Assembly: GCA_024697225.1 (NCBI GenBank)
Contig: JAILGA010000033.1
Span: 1-54,794 of the forward strand
Direction of reading: 5' to 3'
Origin: Lachnospiraceae bacterium
GTDB taxonomy: Bacteria; Bacillota; Clostridia; Lachnospirales; Lachnospiraceae
Length of the DNA: 54,794 nt
Shown piece by piece: positions 24,835 through 33,653 of the stretch. Each line of letters starts with the position of its first letter. The stretch's first letter is position 1. The notes under the pieces were generated by a model. That model ran no database searches. It saw only the letters and a program-made list of their open reading frames with translations, and was not told the DNA's origin. The translations under genes and the position numbers were made by a program.

Positions 24835-26409
24835 TCAGTCCGCTATCTCCTTCTCCATCTTCTCTATCTCCTGCTCAAGAGAACGGATCTGTTCTTCATT
24901 TTCGGCGATCCAGCCCTCTATCTGGGTGCGTTTTTCATCGGATGCGGTTTCTATTCTGGATTTGAGGTTTTCAATGTTGTCCCTGAGCCTTTCAGCGCGG
25001 TCACGCCTCCTCTCGATGGCACCCCTGGTCTTTTCTATCCATTCCTCATGGCGTGAATTGCCGCTGGCCTTTTTGGCCTGCCAGTATGCATCCTGGATGC
25101 TGTGGAATTTCTCCCAGAGCTCATTCTCCTGCTTTCTGCCGCAGAAGCCGATATCCTTCCAGTCGCTTCCCATCTCGCGCATGCGCGATGCAGCTTCCGG
25201 AGAAAAATCCGCATCGTCAAGATAGGCCTGAGCCTGCCTGATCAGCGCTTCCTTGTCCTCTCTTCTCACCTCAAAGATCTGTTCCTGTTCGCGTCTCGCC
25301 GCAGTCCTTCTCCCATAGAAGTCATGTCTCACAGCCTGGAACTCGGACCACAGCTTTTCCTCATCTCTGCCTGCCGCACCGACACCTTTCCACTTCGCGA
25401 ATAATTCCTCAAGGCGCTCGTGTGCCTTCCCCCATTCGGTGGAAGCCGCGGCCTCTCTTGCTTCGGCGATTATCTTTTCCTTCTCGGATTTTCTGGTCTC
25501 GTTCTGCGCGTCGAGGTCGCTGTAATGCTTTCTCTGTCTGTCGTAAAACGCCTGCCTGGCGCTCGAGAACTGCTCCCAGAGCTTATCGCCTTCCGGTCCC
25601 GAATTTCCGGCGGCGCGCCAATCATCCATAAGCGCCTTAAAGCTTTCGGCGGTCTTCTTCCATTCCTCGGATTCCTTCAGCGCATTTGCTTTTTCTATAA
25701 GTGCAAGCTTCTTCTCCACACTGACGGCCTGATCGGCGCGTCTCTTTTTCTTTGCCTCATTTCTTGAAGCTATTTCTTCTCTCTGCTGCAGGAGTTCCTT
25801 TTCCGCGAGGGAATCAGGATCGCTGCTTTCCTGTGCGTCAAAATCGGCCAATATCCTGTCCACGGTATCGGGGTCGTAGTCTCCTAACCGCAGCGCCTCT
25901 CTGGCAGCCTTCAACAGCGCCCTCTTTTGTTTTCTGAGTGCCTCTGCTGCTTTGTTCTGTGCTTCTTTTTCATCCGGCTCATCGCCGTCCCCGGCCTCAG
26001 TTCCGCTTTCTTCCGCCTCCGCAGTTTCAGCTGCGGTCTCTTCGGTTTGCGTTTCAGCTGCCTCTTCAGTTTCTGCAGTTTCAGCTGCCTCTTCTGTTTC
26101 TGCAGTTTCAGCTGCCTCTTCAGTTTCCGCAGTTTCAGCTGCTTCTTCTGTTTCTGCAGTTTCAGCTGCCTCTTCTGTTTCTGCAGTTTCAGCTGCCTCT
26201 TCTGTTTCTGCAGTTTCCGCTGCCTCTTCTGTTTCTGCAGTTTCCGCTGCCTCTTCTGTTTCTGCAGTTTCCGCTGCCTCTTCTGTTTCTGCAGTTTCCG
26301 CTGCTTTTGGTGCTTCAGCCACCGCTGCTTCCGCAGTTTCCGCTGCCTCAGGCACTGCTGCCTGTACTTCCTGTTCGCCGTTCTCAGTAATGATGTTGTC
26401 GTCCGCCAT
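24835..26409 (-). CDS. DUF349 domain-containing protein with acidic N-terminal repeats
   Basis: 524 residues. Residues about 35-125 are nine copies of an Ala/Glu/Thr-rich 9-mer (AETAETEEA), encoded by 27-bp tandem repeats. The rest is a long, charged helical region with repeated DUF349 units of the form W..A...F..L...W...G (for example KWKGVGAAGRDEEKLWSEF and SDWKDIGFCGRKQENELW), about four in all, and a C-terminal coiled coil. No signal peptide or membrane helix. Function of the family is not well defined. ATG 26409 has AAAGGAG nine bases upstream. The stop is four bases from the convergent flippase stop. Confidence 0.88.
   Translation of the reverse strand: MADDNIITENGEQEVQAAVPEAAETAEAAVAEAPKAAETAETEEAAETAETEEAAETAETEEAAETAETEEAAETAETEEAAETAETEEAAETAETEEAAETAETEEAAETAETEEAAETQTEETAAETAEAEESGTEAGDGDEPDEKEAQNKAAEALRKQKRALLKAAREALRLGDYDPDTVDRILADFDAQESSDPDSLAEKELLQQREEIASRNEAKKKRRADQAVSVEKKLALIEKANALKESEEWKKTAESFKALMDDWRAAGNSGPEGDKLWEQFSSARQAFYDRQRKHYSDLDAQNETRKSEKEKIIAEAREAAASTEWGKAHERLEELFAKWKGVGAAGRDEEKLWSEFQAVRHDFYGRRTAARREQEQIFEVRREDKEALIRQAQAYLDDADFSPEAASRMREMGSDWKDIGFCGRKQENELWEKFHSIQDAYWQAKKASGNSRHEEWIEKTRGAIERRRDRAERLRDNIENLKSRIETASDEKRTQIEGWIAENEEQIRSLEQEIEKMEKEIAD
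26057..26299 (-). repeat. In-frame 27-bp tandem repeat, nine copies, in the DUF349 gene
   Basis: Nine consecutive 27-base units (plus-strand form GCTGCCTCTTCTGTTTCTGC followed by AGTTTCA or AGTTTCC). They differ at only a few positions, so recent expansion is likely. Since 27 is a multiple of three, copy changes keep the frame. Confidence 0.95.
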
Positions 26410-26449
26410 GATATGTATACTCCTTTCGTGTAAAGACCAGAATAAGCAT

Positions 26450-26478
26450 ATTATAGTATTGCCGGCATACAATTGCAA
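26450..26478 (-). promoter_or_regulatory. Promoter of the DUF349 gene
   Basis: TTGCAA (26478-26473), 17-base spacer, TATAAT (26455-26450) on the minus strand; leader of about 33 bases. Confidence 0.65.
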
Positions 26479-26714
26479 TCTGTTGCCGGGGCAGGCGGCG
26501 TCTGTTTCTGCTTTTTTTATAAAGCATAACCTTTAACCACCGGCTTCTTTATTAATCTTTAAGTACACGTTCATATTTCTGACATATTTAGGGGTTATCA
26601 TTACAGAGTAATACAGGATATGTGATATCACCCAGTGCAGGATCCGGAACGATATATAAGAAAATGCAATACCCCGATATTTCGGTACTCGGCACGAGCG
26701 TCAGCTCAAATACA

Positions 26715-26748
26715 AAGCCCCGGTTCGACCATATTCGAACCGGGGCTT
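26715..26748 (-). terminator. Terminator after the barstar gene
   Basis: A perfect 14-bp inverted repeat (AAGCCCCGGTTCGA / TCGAACCGGGGCTT) with a 6-base loop lies 6 bases beyond the barstar stop. On the minus strand it continues TTTGTATTTG, a weak T tract. Confidence 0.75.
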
Positions 26749-26754
26749 ATCCAA

Positions 26755-27060
26755 TCACCCGAAAAACCGTATCTTCAGACACGGAGTTTCCGCGCAGGCC
26801 TCCCCGCATAGTCTCTCAACAGTGGCGAAATACTTCGGCTCGTACCTCTTTAATAAGCCGCAGCCATAGAATATCAGATTCCATCCTTTGCCATATTCCG
26901 TCAGCATGTCATACAGAGCATCGAGATTCCTGCCGTAATATGACGGCACAGGAAGCTCATGCACTATGCGTTCCTGAAAGTCACCCGGTGTGTATGCGCC
27001 GGTGACATCAACATAGAAAACGCGTATTTTGCTGTTGCCCTGATTTTGTGAAGAATCCAT
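26755..27060 (-). CDS. Barstar family protein (ribonuclease inhibitor)
   Basis: 101 residues. PSYYGRNLDALYDMLTE near residue 40 is the barstar core helix that plugs the barnase active site (the aligned Tyr and Asp are present). IRVFYVDVTG near the start is the first strand. ATG 27060 is favoured by GGAGGA six bases upstream; an earlier GTG at 27081 would lie over that site. No barnase-like gene is visible nearby, so the partner is encoded elsewhere or the protein has another target. A strong terminator follows. Confidence 0.85.
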   Translation of the reverse strand: MDSSQNQGNSKIRVFYVDVTGAYTPGDFQERIVHELPVPSYYGRNLDALYDMLTEYGKGWNLIFYGCGLLKRYEPKYFATVERLCGEACAETPCLKIRFFG

Positions 27061-27129
27061 TTCAAGTCCTCCGCGGATCACAACATATTGCTGAAAAACC
27101 GCCGCTTATCAGCAAAACAGCGAAATTCA

Positions 27130-28905
27130 TCAATACAGCTGTGTGAAGCTCTCATAGTGATCCTCAGTGTAGTATATCCGGCCGTCGTCAGAGTAGATGA
27201 TCCTCTTTGCACCCCTGGATGAAGCGCCCAGAGTATCTATATCGCACTCCCTATAAGAACCCTCGGGAAGCCGCCCCTCGTAATTGCCGAAGCGATCGCC
27301 GCCTATACACATACCTGGTGCCACATCCTCAAGTCCTCCGCCGTTCCAGCCCATATCTCTCGCCTTGTTCTTGGTGATGAAATTGCGCGGGAGCTTCCCG
27401 TAAATGTGAATGTACAGGGATACATCCTCCGCAGTGGTATAAACGCCGTCCTCATGCACAACCAGATCGGCAACTGCACTCTCAATGGTCTCAGTACTGC
27501 CACCGGCTGCCATGCCTTCGGTCTGGGTCTCTTCCCCGGTTGTTTCCCTGCTTCCGGAGGCATCGATAGTAACAAAACTGAAATCCCCTCTGTTTGCCAG
27601 TATCAGAACGTAGCTTCCGGAGGATTTTGATCTCCCGCGGACCGAGTCTATAGCCTTCTTAACCTCGCGGTACTTCTTATATCTTTCATCCCTGGGCGCC
27701 ATGGAATATACATAGCGCTCACCTGCTGTCAGACGTCCGGCGGCATCCTTTATCAGATCATCCATCGAAGCACAGGTATGTCCGAAATAGTGCTCGTCCG
27801 CCTCATCCGTCAGATAGAAATAATCATCGGCGTCCTCAAGTCTCTCTACCACTCTGTGTTCGACCGTATAATCCTCATAGGAGTGTGTCGATGAAAGTAT
27901 CTCCTCCGGAGCATTGAAGCACGCATAACTGGTATATTCTGTCCCGTTCAGCACATATGAGGCATCGTCCCAGGTGCAGTCGACCGCATACCACTTGCCG
28001 CCTATGAGGATGGTATTCCACATGTGTTCTTCGCCGCCTGCGGTTCCCGACTGCTTTCCGACCTCGAAGCCGGCCATCTTTGCCAGCATCCAGAAAGCGT
28101 CGGAATACCCCTGACAGTTGGCCTGACCGTCCAGTATCGCACCCACTGCGGTGCAGAATCTCGGAACGCCCACTCTCTCTTTTCTGTTGTGGTATGTGGC
28201 ACGGCCTATTATCTGATCATGCAGGAAAAGCTCCCTGTGCAGCGGATCATCAAGCTTTGCGGCCTCCTCAACCAGAAATGCCGCCTCCCTGTAGAGATAA
28301 GTCTCCTCCTCGGTCAGCCCGTCCATACTGCCGTTTTTATACGCGTTCGCGACCCTCTCCCCGGGATAATAGGTGAGATTGTACAGGACATGATAATCAC
28401 CGGTCTCCTCGTCCTTGGACCTGATATCAAAATCGATATATGCCAGATTTACCGCCTTTAGTATCTCTTCATAATCCGCAAAGTAGCCGTTTTTGTATAG
28501 AACGGGAGCTTCGGTGAGACCTGCATCCCTGACGCGCCTCATATACTTCATCAGAGAGTCTCTGTCGCTAATCTCCGGCGCGTTGTCCCAGGATATGGAT
28601 CCCGCGGCGATATCTTCCTCCAGACGTTCCTCGCGGGACTTTTCTGGAGCCGCCTCTTCCTCACCGGCATCCTCCTCTTCCTCACCGAATACGTCTTCGT
28701 TTTCCTCCCCGACATAGACTATCGATGAGCCGGTACCGGACTGCTCCGCTATACCCGTTTCGTCGGCGGTCATTCCGTCCTGAACGGCACAGCCCGATGT
28801 CAATACCAGCAGCAGGGCCAGACACGACAAAACGAACGCAGGGCTTATGCGCTTAAGCCCTGCGTTCTTAATGATCCTTTTTATCAATGTCAAAATGCCC
28901 GTCAC
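27130..28905 (-). CDS. Transglutaminase-like domain lipoprotein
   Basis: 591 residues from GTG 28905. N-terminal signal (FVLSCLALLLVLTSGC) with lipobox LTSGC, lipidated Cys near 39. An acidic Glu-rich linker follows. The transglutaminase-like core has Cys in GQANCQGYSDAF (near 263), His in EEHMWN (near 295) and Asp in YAVDCTWDD (near 311). The last ~200 residues are unlike anything I know. The GTG overlaps the stop of the purine permease by four bases; there is no clear Shine-Dalgarno site, and TTG codons at 28893 or 28887 are alternatives. Anchored outside the cell; substrate unknown. Confidence 0.82.
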   Translation of the reverse strand: MTGILTLIKRIIKNAGLKRISPAFVLSCLALLLVLTSGCAVQDGMTADETGIAEQSGTGSSIVYVGEENEDVFGEEEEDAGEEEAAPEKSREERLEEDIAAGSISWDNAPEISDRDSLMKYMRRVRDAGLTEAPVLYKNGYFADYEEILKAVNLAYIDFDIRSKDEETGDYHVLYNLTYYPGERVANAYKNGSMDGLTEEETYLYREAAFLVEEAAKLDDPLHRELFLHDQIIGRATYHNRKERVGVPRFCTAVGAILDGQANCQGYSDAFWMLAKMAGFEVGKQSGTAGGEEHMWNTILIGGKWYAVDCTWDDASYVLNGTEYTSYACFNAPEEILSSTHSYEDYTVEHRVVERLEDADDYFYLTDEADEHYFGHTCASMDDLIKDAAGRLTAGERYVYSMAPRDERYKKYREVKKAIDSVRGRSKSSGSYVLILANRGDFSFVTIDASGSRETTGEETQTEGMAAGGSTETIESAVADLVVHEDGVYTTAEDVSLYIHIYGKLPRNFITKNKARDMGWNGGGLEDVAPGMCIGGDRFGNYEGRLPEGSYRECDIDTLGASSRGAKRIIYSDDGRIYYTEDHYESFTQLY

Positions 28906-30272
28906 TGGAAATTCGTCACAAGAGTAACGATCCTCAGCATGAACAGTGCGAATACCACCCACATGACAGGGCTCACATCCTTGGCCTTCTTCTCACAGAC
29001 CTTGACGATGACCCAGGTCACAACCGCGAACATGATGCCGGTTGCGATGGAATATGAAAGGGGCATCATGATGATGGCCATATAAGCGCCTGCGACATCG
29101 GCTACTTCGCCGTCGAACTTAATGTTTCTGGCGGAACTGATCATCAGCATACCGACATAGATCAGAGCGGGAGCCGTTGCAAATCCGGGGATCGCAAGGA
29201 ACAAAGGAGAGAGAACGAGCGACACAAGGAACATTACGCCCGTCGTGAATGCTGTCAAACCTGTCTTACCGCCCTCAGCCACACCGGCGCTGGACTCGAC
29301 AAAGGATGTGACAGTTGAGGTTCCCAGCAGAGCACCGGCCGTCGTACCGACAGCGTCAGCCATGAGGACCTTACCTGCGCGGGGAAGCTTGCCGTCCTTA
29401 TCAAGAAGGCCTGCCTTGTCCGCAACACCGACTACCGTGCCGATCGTATCGAACAGGTCAACATAGAGGAACGCGAAAACTATAGCCACAAATTGAATGA
29501 AGTGTGAAGCCACCCAGCCGAAATCAAGCTTGAACGCCGTCTCCGATATGCCCGAAAGCTGCAGTCCCTGCGAGAAATCAGGGAATACGCTGTACACACC
29601 GGCCTCAATATCAACAACATACCAGCCCATGGCCTGAGCGATCATTCCGAGAATCCATGTCGCAAGAATACCGATGAGGACCGCACCCTTAACCTTGTAG
29701 AAAGAGAGCACCAGGATGATGATAAAGCCGATAAGAGCCAGAGTCATGCCGGGATCCCTGAAGCTTCCGAGTGCAACTGTGGTCGAGCCGTCGGGAATTA
29801 CGATATTGGCGCCTCTGAGACCGATGAATCCGATGAACAGACCTATACCTACCGTGATGCCGTTCTTAAGATTGGCGGGGATTCCGTTAATTATCTCCTC
29901 ACGGACCTTGAACAGAGACAGAAGGATGAAGATGACACCTTCGACAAAGACAGCAGTCAGAGCAACTTTGAACGCGTTTGCCTCGCCGCCCAGTTCCCCG
30001 AGACAGACGGTATAAGCAAAATAAGCGTTAAGTCCGAGGCCCGCGGAAAGAGCTATGGGATAGTTGGCAAGAAATGCCATAACAAAAGTCGCAATTGCCG
30101 ATGCGAGCGCCGTTGCGACAAAAACTCCGCTTCTGTTCATACCGCCGGCACTCAGGATGTTAGGATTTACGGCCAGAATATACGCCATCGACAGGAATGT
30201 AGTAAGACCCGCGATGACCTCCGTCCGCACATCAGTGCCATGTTCCTTAAGTTTGAAACATTTCTCCAGCAT
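28902..30272 (-). CDS. NCS2 family purine permease (hypoxanthine/guanine type)
   Basis: 456 residues, about 12-14 helices. The N-terminus (FKLKEHGTDVRTEVIAGLTT, then MAYILAVNP) and the motif VEGVIFILLSLFKVRE, plus GTSTVTSFVESSAGVAEGG near 330, are typical of the AzgA/PbuG branch, which imports adenine, guanine and hypoxanthine with protons. AAGGAGG precedes ATG 30272. It has its own promoter but could also be read from carB. The transglutaminase lipoprotein gene overlaps its end. Exact purine specificity cannot be told. Confidence 0.9.
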   Translation of the reverse strand: MLEKCFKLKEHGTDVRTEVIAGLTTFLSMAYILAVNPNILSAGGMNRSGVFVATALASAIATFVMAFLANYPIALSAGLGLNAYFAYTVCLGELGGEANAFKVALTAVFVEGVIFILLSLFKVREEIINGIPANLKNGITVGIGLFIGFIGLRGANIVIPDGSTTVALGSFRDPGMTLALIGFIIILVLSFYKVKGAVLIGILATWILGMIAQAMGWYVVDIEAGVYSVFPDFSQGLQLSGISETAFKLDFGWVASHFIQFVAIVFAFLYVDLFDTIGTVVGVADKAGLLDKDGKLPRAGKVLMADAVGTTAGALLGTSTVTSFVESSAGVAEGGKTGLTAFTTGVMFLVSLVLSPLFLAIPGFATAPALIYVGMLMISSARNIKFDGEVADVAGAYMAIIMMPLSYSIATGIMFAVVTWVIVKVCEKKAKDVSPVMWVVFALFMLRIVTLVTNFQ

Positions 30273-30334
30273 TTTCCCCTCCTTGCTGCACACGCCGCCA
30301 GACGGTGCATTCCCTTATCATTAGCTACGCATTG

Positions 30335-30362
30335 ATAATAAACTATTTTCCTCTTTTGTCAA
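30335..30362 (-). promoter_or_regulatory. Promoter of the purine permease gene
   Basis: TTGACA (30362-30357), 16-base spacer and TATTAT (30340-30335) on the minus strand. The remaining leader (about 55 bases) is too short for a purine riboswitch. Confidence 0.65.
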
Positions 30363-30367
30363 CTCAC

Positions 30368-33300
30368 TCAAAGATCTATCAGTTCATGCCACTCCTGAAG
30401 CGATCTTATATCCGACACGGGTGAATTTTTTATCTGCTTCAATCCCTCAACGGCTGCCCTGGCGGCGGCAATTGTCGTCATGTACGGGATGCGTGCCCTT
30501 ATAGCACTCTTTCTCAGATAACTGTCATCGTGCTCGGCGCCTGCGCCTATGGGTGAATTAATGATCAGGTCGATCTCACCGTTCGTGATCATATCCTGCA
30601 CGTTTGGTCTTCCCTCATAACTCTTTTTTACACGCTGTACGGGAATGCCTGCCTCCTCTATGACGTCGCAGGTATTTCCCGTGGCAAGAATGGTAAAGCC
30701 GGCATCCTTAAAGCCTTTCGCGATCTCAGCGGCATCAGGCTTGTCATCGGTGTTAAGCGATATGAGTACCGCCCCCTCTCTCGGGAGCTCGGACTTTGCA
30801 GCCTCCTCCGCCTTGACAAAGGCTTCGCCGGCGGTAGATGCAAGGCCAAGCACCTCTCCGGTGGAGCGCATCTCGGGTCCGAGGAGAGGATCCACCTCGG
30901 GGAACATATTGAACGGAAATACGGCCTCTTTGACTCCGTAATACGGTATCTTCCTGCTGCCCAGATCCCTGATCGGAGAAGGTCTGCCGGTTATATCCGC
31001 CGTTACGATATCGGTGGCGAGCGGAACCATCCTGATGCCGCAGACCTTGGATACCAGAGGAACAGTTCTTGATGCCCTCGGATTGGCCTCAAGCACATAA
31101 ACCGTCCCGTCCTCGATGGCATACTGCATGTTCATCAGACCGACAACATGCATCTCATGAGCAATCTTCTTTGTATAATCCTTGATCGTCTCCAGGAGTT
31201 CATCCGGTATGTGCTTGGAAGGAAGCACACAGGCGCTGTCTCCCGAATGGATTCCGGCAAGCTCGATATGCTCCATGACAGCCGGAACATAGACATTATC
31301 GCCGTCGCTTATGGCATCCGCTTCGCATTCCATGGCATTGTGCAGGAAGCGGTCTATGAGTATGGGTCTGTCGGGTGTGACGCCGACAGCGGCCTTCATG
31401 TACTCCTCCATCGCACCGTCATCTCTGACTATCTCCATTCCGCGGCCGCCGAGAACATAAGAAGGTCTAACCATTACCGGATATCCGATGCCGGCGGCGA
31501 CTTTCTTTGCCTCCTCAACTGTCGTAGCCATGCCTGCCTCAGGCATCGGTATCTGCAGCTTCTCCATGATGGCGCGGAAGCGGTCCCTGTCCTCTGCGAG
31601 ATCTATCACCTCAGGTGTGGTGCCGAGTATCCTGACGCCCTCTTTTTCAAGCTTTGCCGCGAGATTTAACGGCGTCTGGCCGCCGAACTGTGCGATGACG
31701 CCGACGGGTTTCTCCTTTCTGTAGATCGAAAGAACATCCTCAAGTGTCAGAGGCTCGAAGTACAGTTTGTCCGAAGTATCATAGTCTGTGGACACCGTTT
31801 CGGGGTTGCAGTTGACTATTATCGTCTCGAAGCCGAGCTTCCCGAGGGATTTTGCGGCATGCACGCAGCAGTAGTCGAACTCTATGCCCTGACCTATCCT
31901 GTTGGGGCCACCGCCAAGGATCATGACCTTCCCGAATGGCGCCTCTTTCTTTTCACCGCCCGGTTCCTTATTCTCAGATCCCTCCTTGTAGGTTGAATAA
32001 TAATATGCGCTGTTCTCGGTGCCTGAGACATGTACGAAATCCCATGTTTCAGTGACGCCCATGCTTTCTCTCTTTTCGCGCACATCATCCTCGGAGATCT
32101 CAAGTATCTTTGCAAGATATCTGTCCGAAAACCCGTTTCTCTTTGCCTCTGCGAGCATATCGTCTGAGGGGAGACTGCCCTTATGCTTAAGCAGCTCTTC
32201 CTCCTCATCCACGAGCTCCTTTATCTGATCGATGAAGTATCTCTTCACCTTTGTCATCTCAAAGATCTCTTCCGGAGTCACTCCCTTTCTGAGCGCCTCA
32301 TACATCAGGAAATAGCGCTCCGAACTGGCATTGACCAGAAGTCTTTTCAGTTCTTCCGCGGACTTATCGTGGAAATCCTTCACAAAGCCGAGGCCATAGC
32401 GGTCTTTTTCAAGGGATCTGATGGCCTTCTGGAAAGCCTCCTTGAAGTTTTTGCCGATGCTCATGACCTCACCGACCGCTCTCATCTGTGTACCGAGCTT
32501 GTCGTCTACTCCGTGGAATTTCTCAAATGCCCAGCGCGAGAACTTTACGACCACAAAGTCGCCGTTGGGCACATATTTATCAAGTGTCCCGAATCTGGAA
32601 TCCGGCAGCTCCGCGAGTGTGAGCCCGGTTGCAAGCTTTGCCGATACCAGAGCTATCGGGAAGCCGGTCGCCTTGGATGCAAGGGCCGAGGATCTCGAGG
32701 TTCTGGGATTGATCTCTATCACAACCACACGTCCGCTTACGGGATCGTGGGCAAACTGTACATTGGTTCCTCCTATCACCCCTATATGCTCGACAATGGA
32801 ATATGCCTGTCTCTGCAGTTCCTTCTGAAGATCCTCATCTATCGTGAGCATGGGTGCCGTGCAGAAGGAATCACCCGTATGCACGCCCACGGGATCTACA
32901 TTTTCAATGAAGCACACCGTGATCATATTGCCGGCACTGTCGCGCACTATCTCAAGCTCCAGCTCCTCCCAGCCCAGAATGCTCTCCTCTACCAGCACCT
33001 GATGTATGATCGAAGCCTGAAGTCCTCTTTCACAGACTGTCTTCAACTCGTCGCGGTTATACACCAGACCGCCGCCGGTGCCGCCCATCGTGTATGCCGG
33101 TCTCAGCACCACGGGATAATGCAGTTCGTCCGCGATCTTAAGCGCCTCATCCACACTGTAAGCCACCTGACTCCTTGCCATTTCGATACCCAGAGCGTCC
33201 ATGGTCTTCTTAAATTCAACTCTGTCCTCTCCCCGCTCGATGGCATCCACCTGAACGCCTATGACCTTTACGCCGTACATATCGAGAATGCCTTTTTTGT

Positions 33301-33607
33301 ACAGCTCAGCAGCGAGATTGAGTCCGGACTGGCCGCCGAGGTTGGGAAGCAGTGCATCCGGCCTCTCCTTTTCGATGACAGCCGCGACTCTTTCCGCATT
33401 CAGCGGTTCTATGTATGTATGATCCGCCATTTCCGGATCGGTCATGATCGTCGCCGGATTGGAGTTTACAAGAACTATCTCGTATCCCAGCGATCTGAGC
33501 GCCTTGCACGCCTGTGTGCCGGAATAGTCAAACTCGCACGCCTGACCGATGACAATCGGACCCGAACCGATTATCAGAACCTTGTGGATATCCTTCCTCT
33601 GTGACAT
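30368..33607 (-). CDS. carB: Carbamoyl-phosphate synthase, large subunit
   Basis: 1079 residues. Makes carbamoyl phosphate for pyrimidines and arginine, with ammonia channelled from the small subunit. Two homologous ATP-grasp halves are visible: the first begins KVLIIGSGPIVIGQACEFDYSG, quoted here in part as GSGPIVIGQACEFDYSG, the second near residue 560 as GGGPNRIGQGIEFDYCC. The C-terminal allosteric MGS-like domain follows (about 940 on). GGGGG precedes ATG 33607. carA, usually adjacent, is not in the window. It lies 46 bases downstream of the GPH symporter gene and may be co-transcribed with it. Confidence 0.97.
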   Translation of the reverse strand: MSQRKDIHKVLIIGSGPIVIGQACEFDYSGTQACKALRSLGYEIVLVNSNPATIMTDPEMADHTYIEPLNAERVAAVIEKERPDALLPNLGGQSGLNLAAELYKKGILDMYGVKVIGVQVDAIERGEDRVEFKKTMDALGIEMARSQVAYSVDEALKIADELHYPVVLRPAYTMGGTGGGLVYNRDELKTVCERGLQASIIHQVLVEESILGWEELELEIVRDSAGNMITVCFIENVDPVGVHTGDSFCTAPMLTIDEDLQKELQRQAYSIVEHIGVIGGTNVQFAHDPVSGRVVVIEINPRTSRSSALASKATGFPIALVSAKLATGLTLAELPDSRFGTLDKYVPNGDFVVVKFSRWAFEKFHGVDDKLGTQMRAVGEVMSIGKNFKEAFQKAIRSLEKDRYGLGFVKDFHDKSAEELKRLLVNASSERYFLMYEALRKGVTPEEIFEMTKVKRYFIDQIKELVDEEEELLKHKGSLPSDDMLAEAKRNGFSDRYLAKILEISEDDVREKRESMGVTETWDFVHVSGTENSAYYYSTYKEGSENKEPGGEKKEAPFGKVMILGGGPNRIGQGIEFDYCCVHAAKSLGKLGFETIIVNCNPETVSTDYDTSDKLYFEPLTLEDVLSIYRKEKPVGVIAQFGGQTPLNLAAKLEKEGVRILGTTPEVIDLAEDRDRFRAIMEKLQIPMPEAGMATTVEEAKKVAAGIGYPVMVRPSYVLGGRGMEIVRDDGAMEEYMKAAVGVTPDRPILIDRFLHNAMECEADAISDGDNVYVPAVMEHIELAGIHSGDSACVLPSKHIPDELLETIKDYTKKIAHEMHVVGLMNMQYAIEDGTVYVLEANPRASRTVPLVSKVCGIRMVPLATDIVTADITGRPSPIRDLGSRKIPYYGVKEAVFPFNMFPEVDPLLGPEMRSTGEVLGLASTAGEAFVKAEEAAKSELPREGAVLISLNTDDKPDAAEIAKGFKDAGFTILATGNTCDVIEEAGIPVQRVKKSYEGRPNVQDMITNGEIDLIINSPIGAGAEHDDSYLRKSAIRARIPYMTTIAAARAAVEGLKQIKNSPVSDIRSLQEWHELIDL

Positions 33608-33653
33608 CTGTGTTTCCCCCGTCTTTCATTAAACTGACATCATTATTACAGTC

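Larger units (their letters stand above)
26410..26754. other. Intergenic region between DUF349 and barstar genes
   Basis: 345 bases without a supported gene. It holds the DUF349 promoter, the barstar terminator and a 10-bp palindrome GTGATATCAC at 26622-26631 whose role I cannot tell. The middle (about 26500-26700) shows no convincing ORF, RNA structure or repeat. Confidence 0.7.

Noticed and set aside
26057..26299. Regular repeat that could suggest a CRISPR array
   Set aside because: Units are contiguous without spacers and keep an acidic reading frame, so it is a coding tandem repeat.
25927..26536. Repetitive Cys/Phe- and Ser/Ala-rich frames on the plus strand
   Set aside because: They are the complement of the 27-bp repeats of the DUF349 gene, which keep an open frame in several phases because the unit length is a multiple of three.
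30273..30367. Purine riboswitch before the purine permease
   Set aside because: After the predicted promoter only about 55 bases of leader remain, too short for the aptamer plus expression platform, and the conserved core is not seen.
32183..33604. Open frame of 473 codons on the plus strand
   Set aside because: It lies wholly antisense to carB, whose protein is unmistakable. The translation is His/Cys/Tyr-rich with no family likeness, typical of a shadow frame.
30368..33607. carB without carA as a sign of a broken pathway
   Set aside because: carB is intact with both ATP-grasp halves; carA can be located elsewhere in a genome, so absence from a 55-kb window means little.
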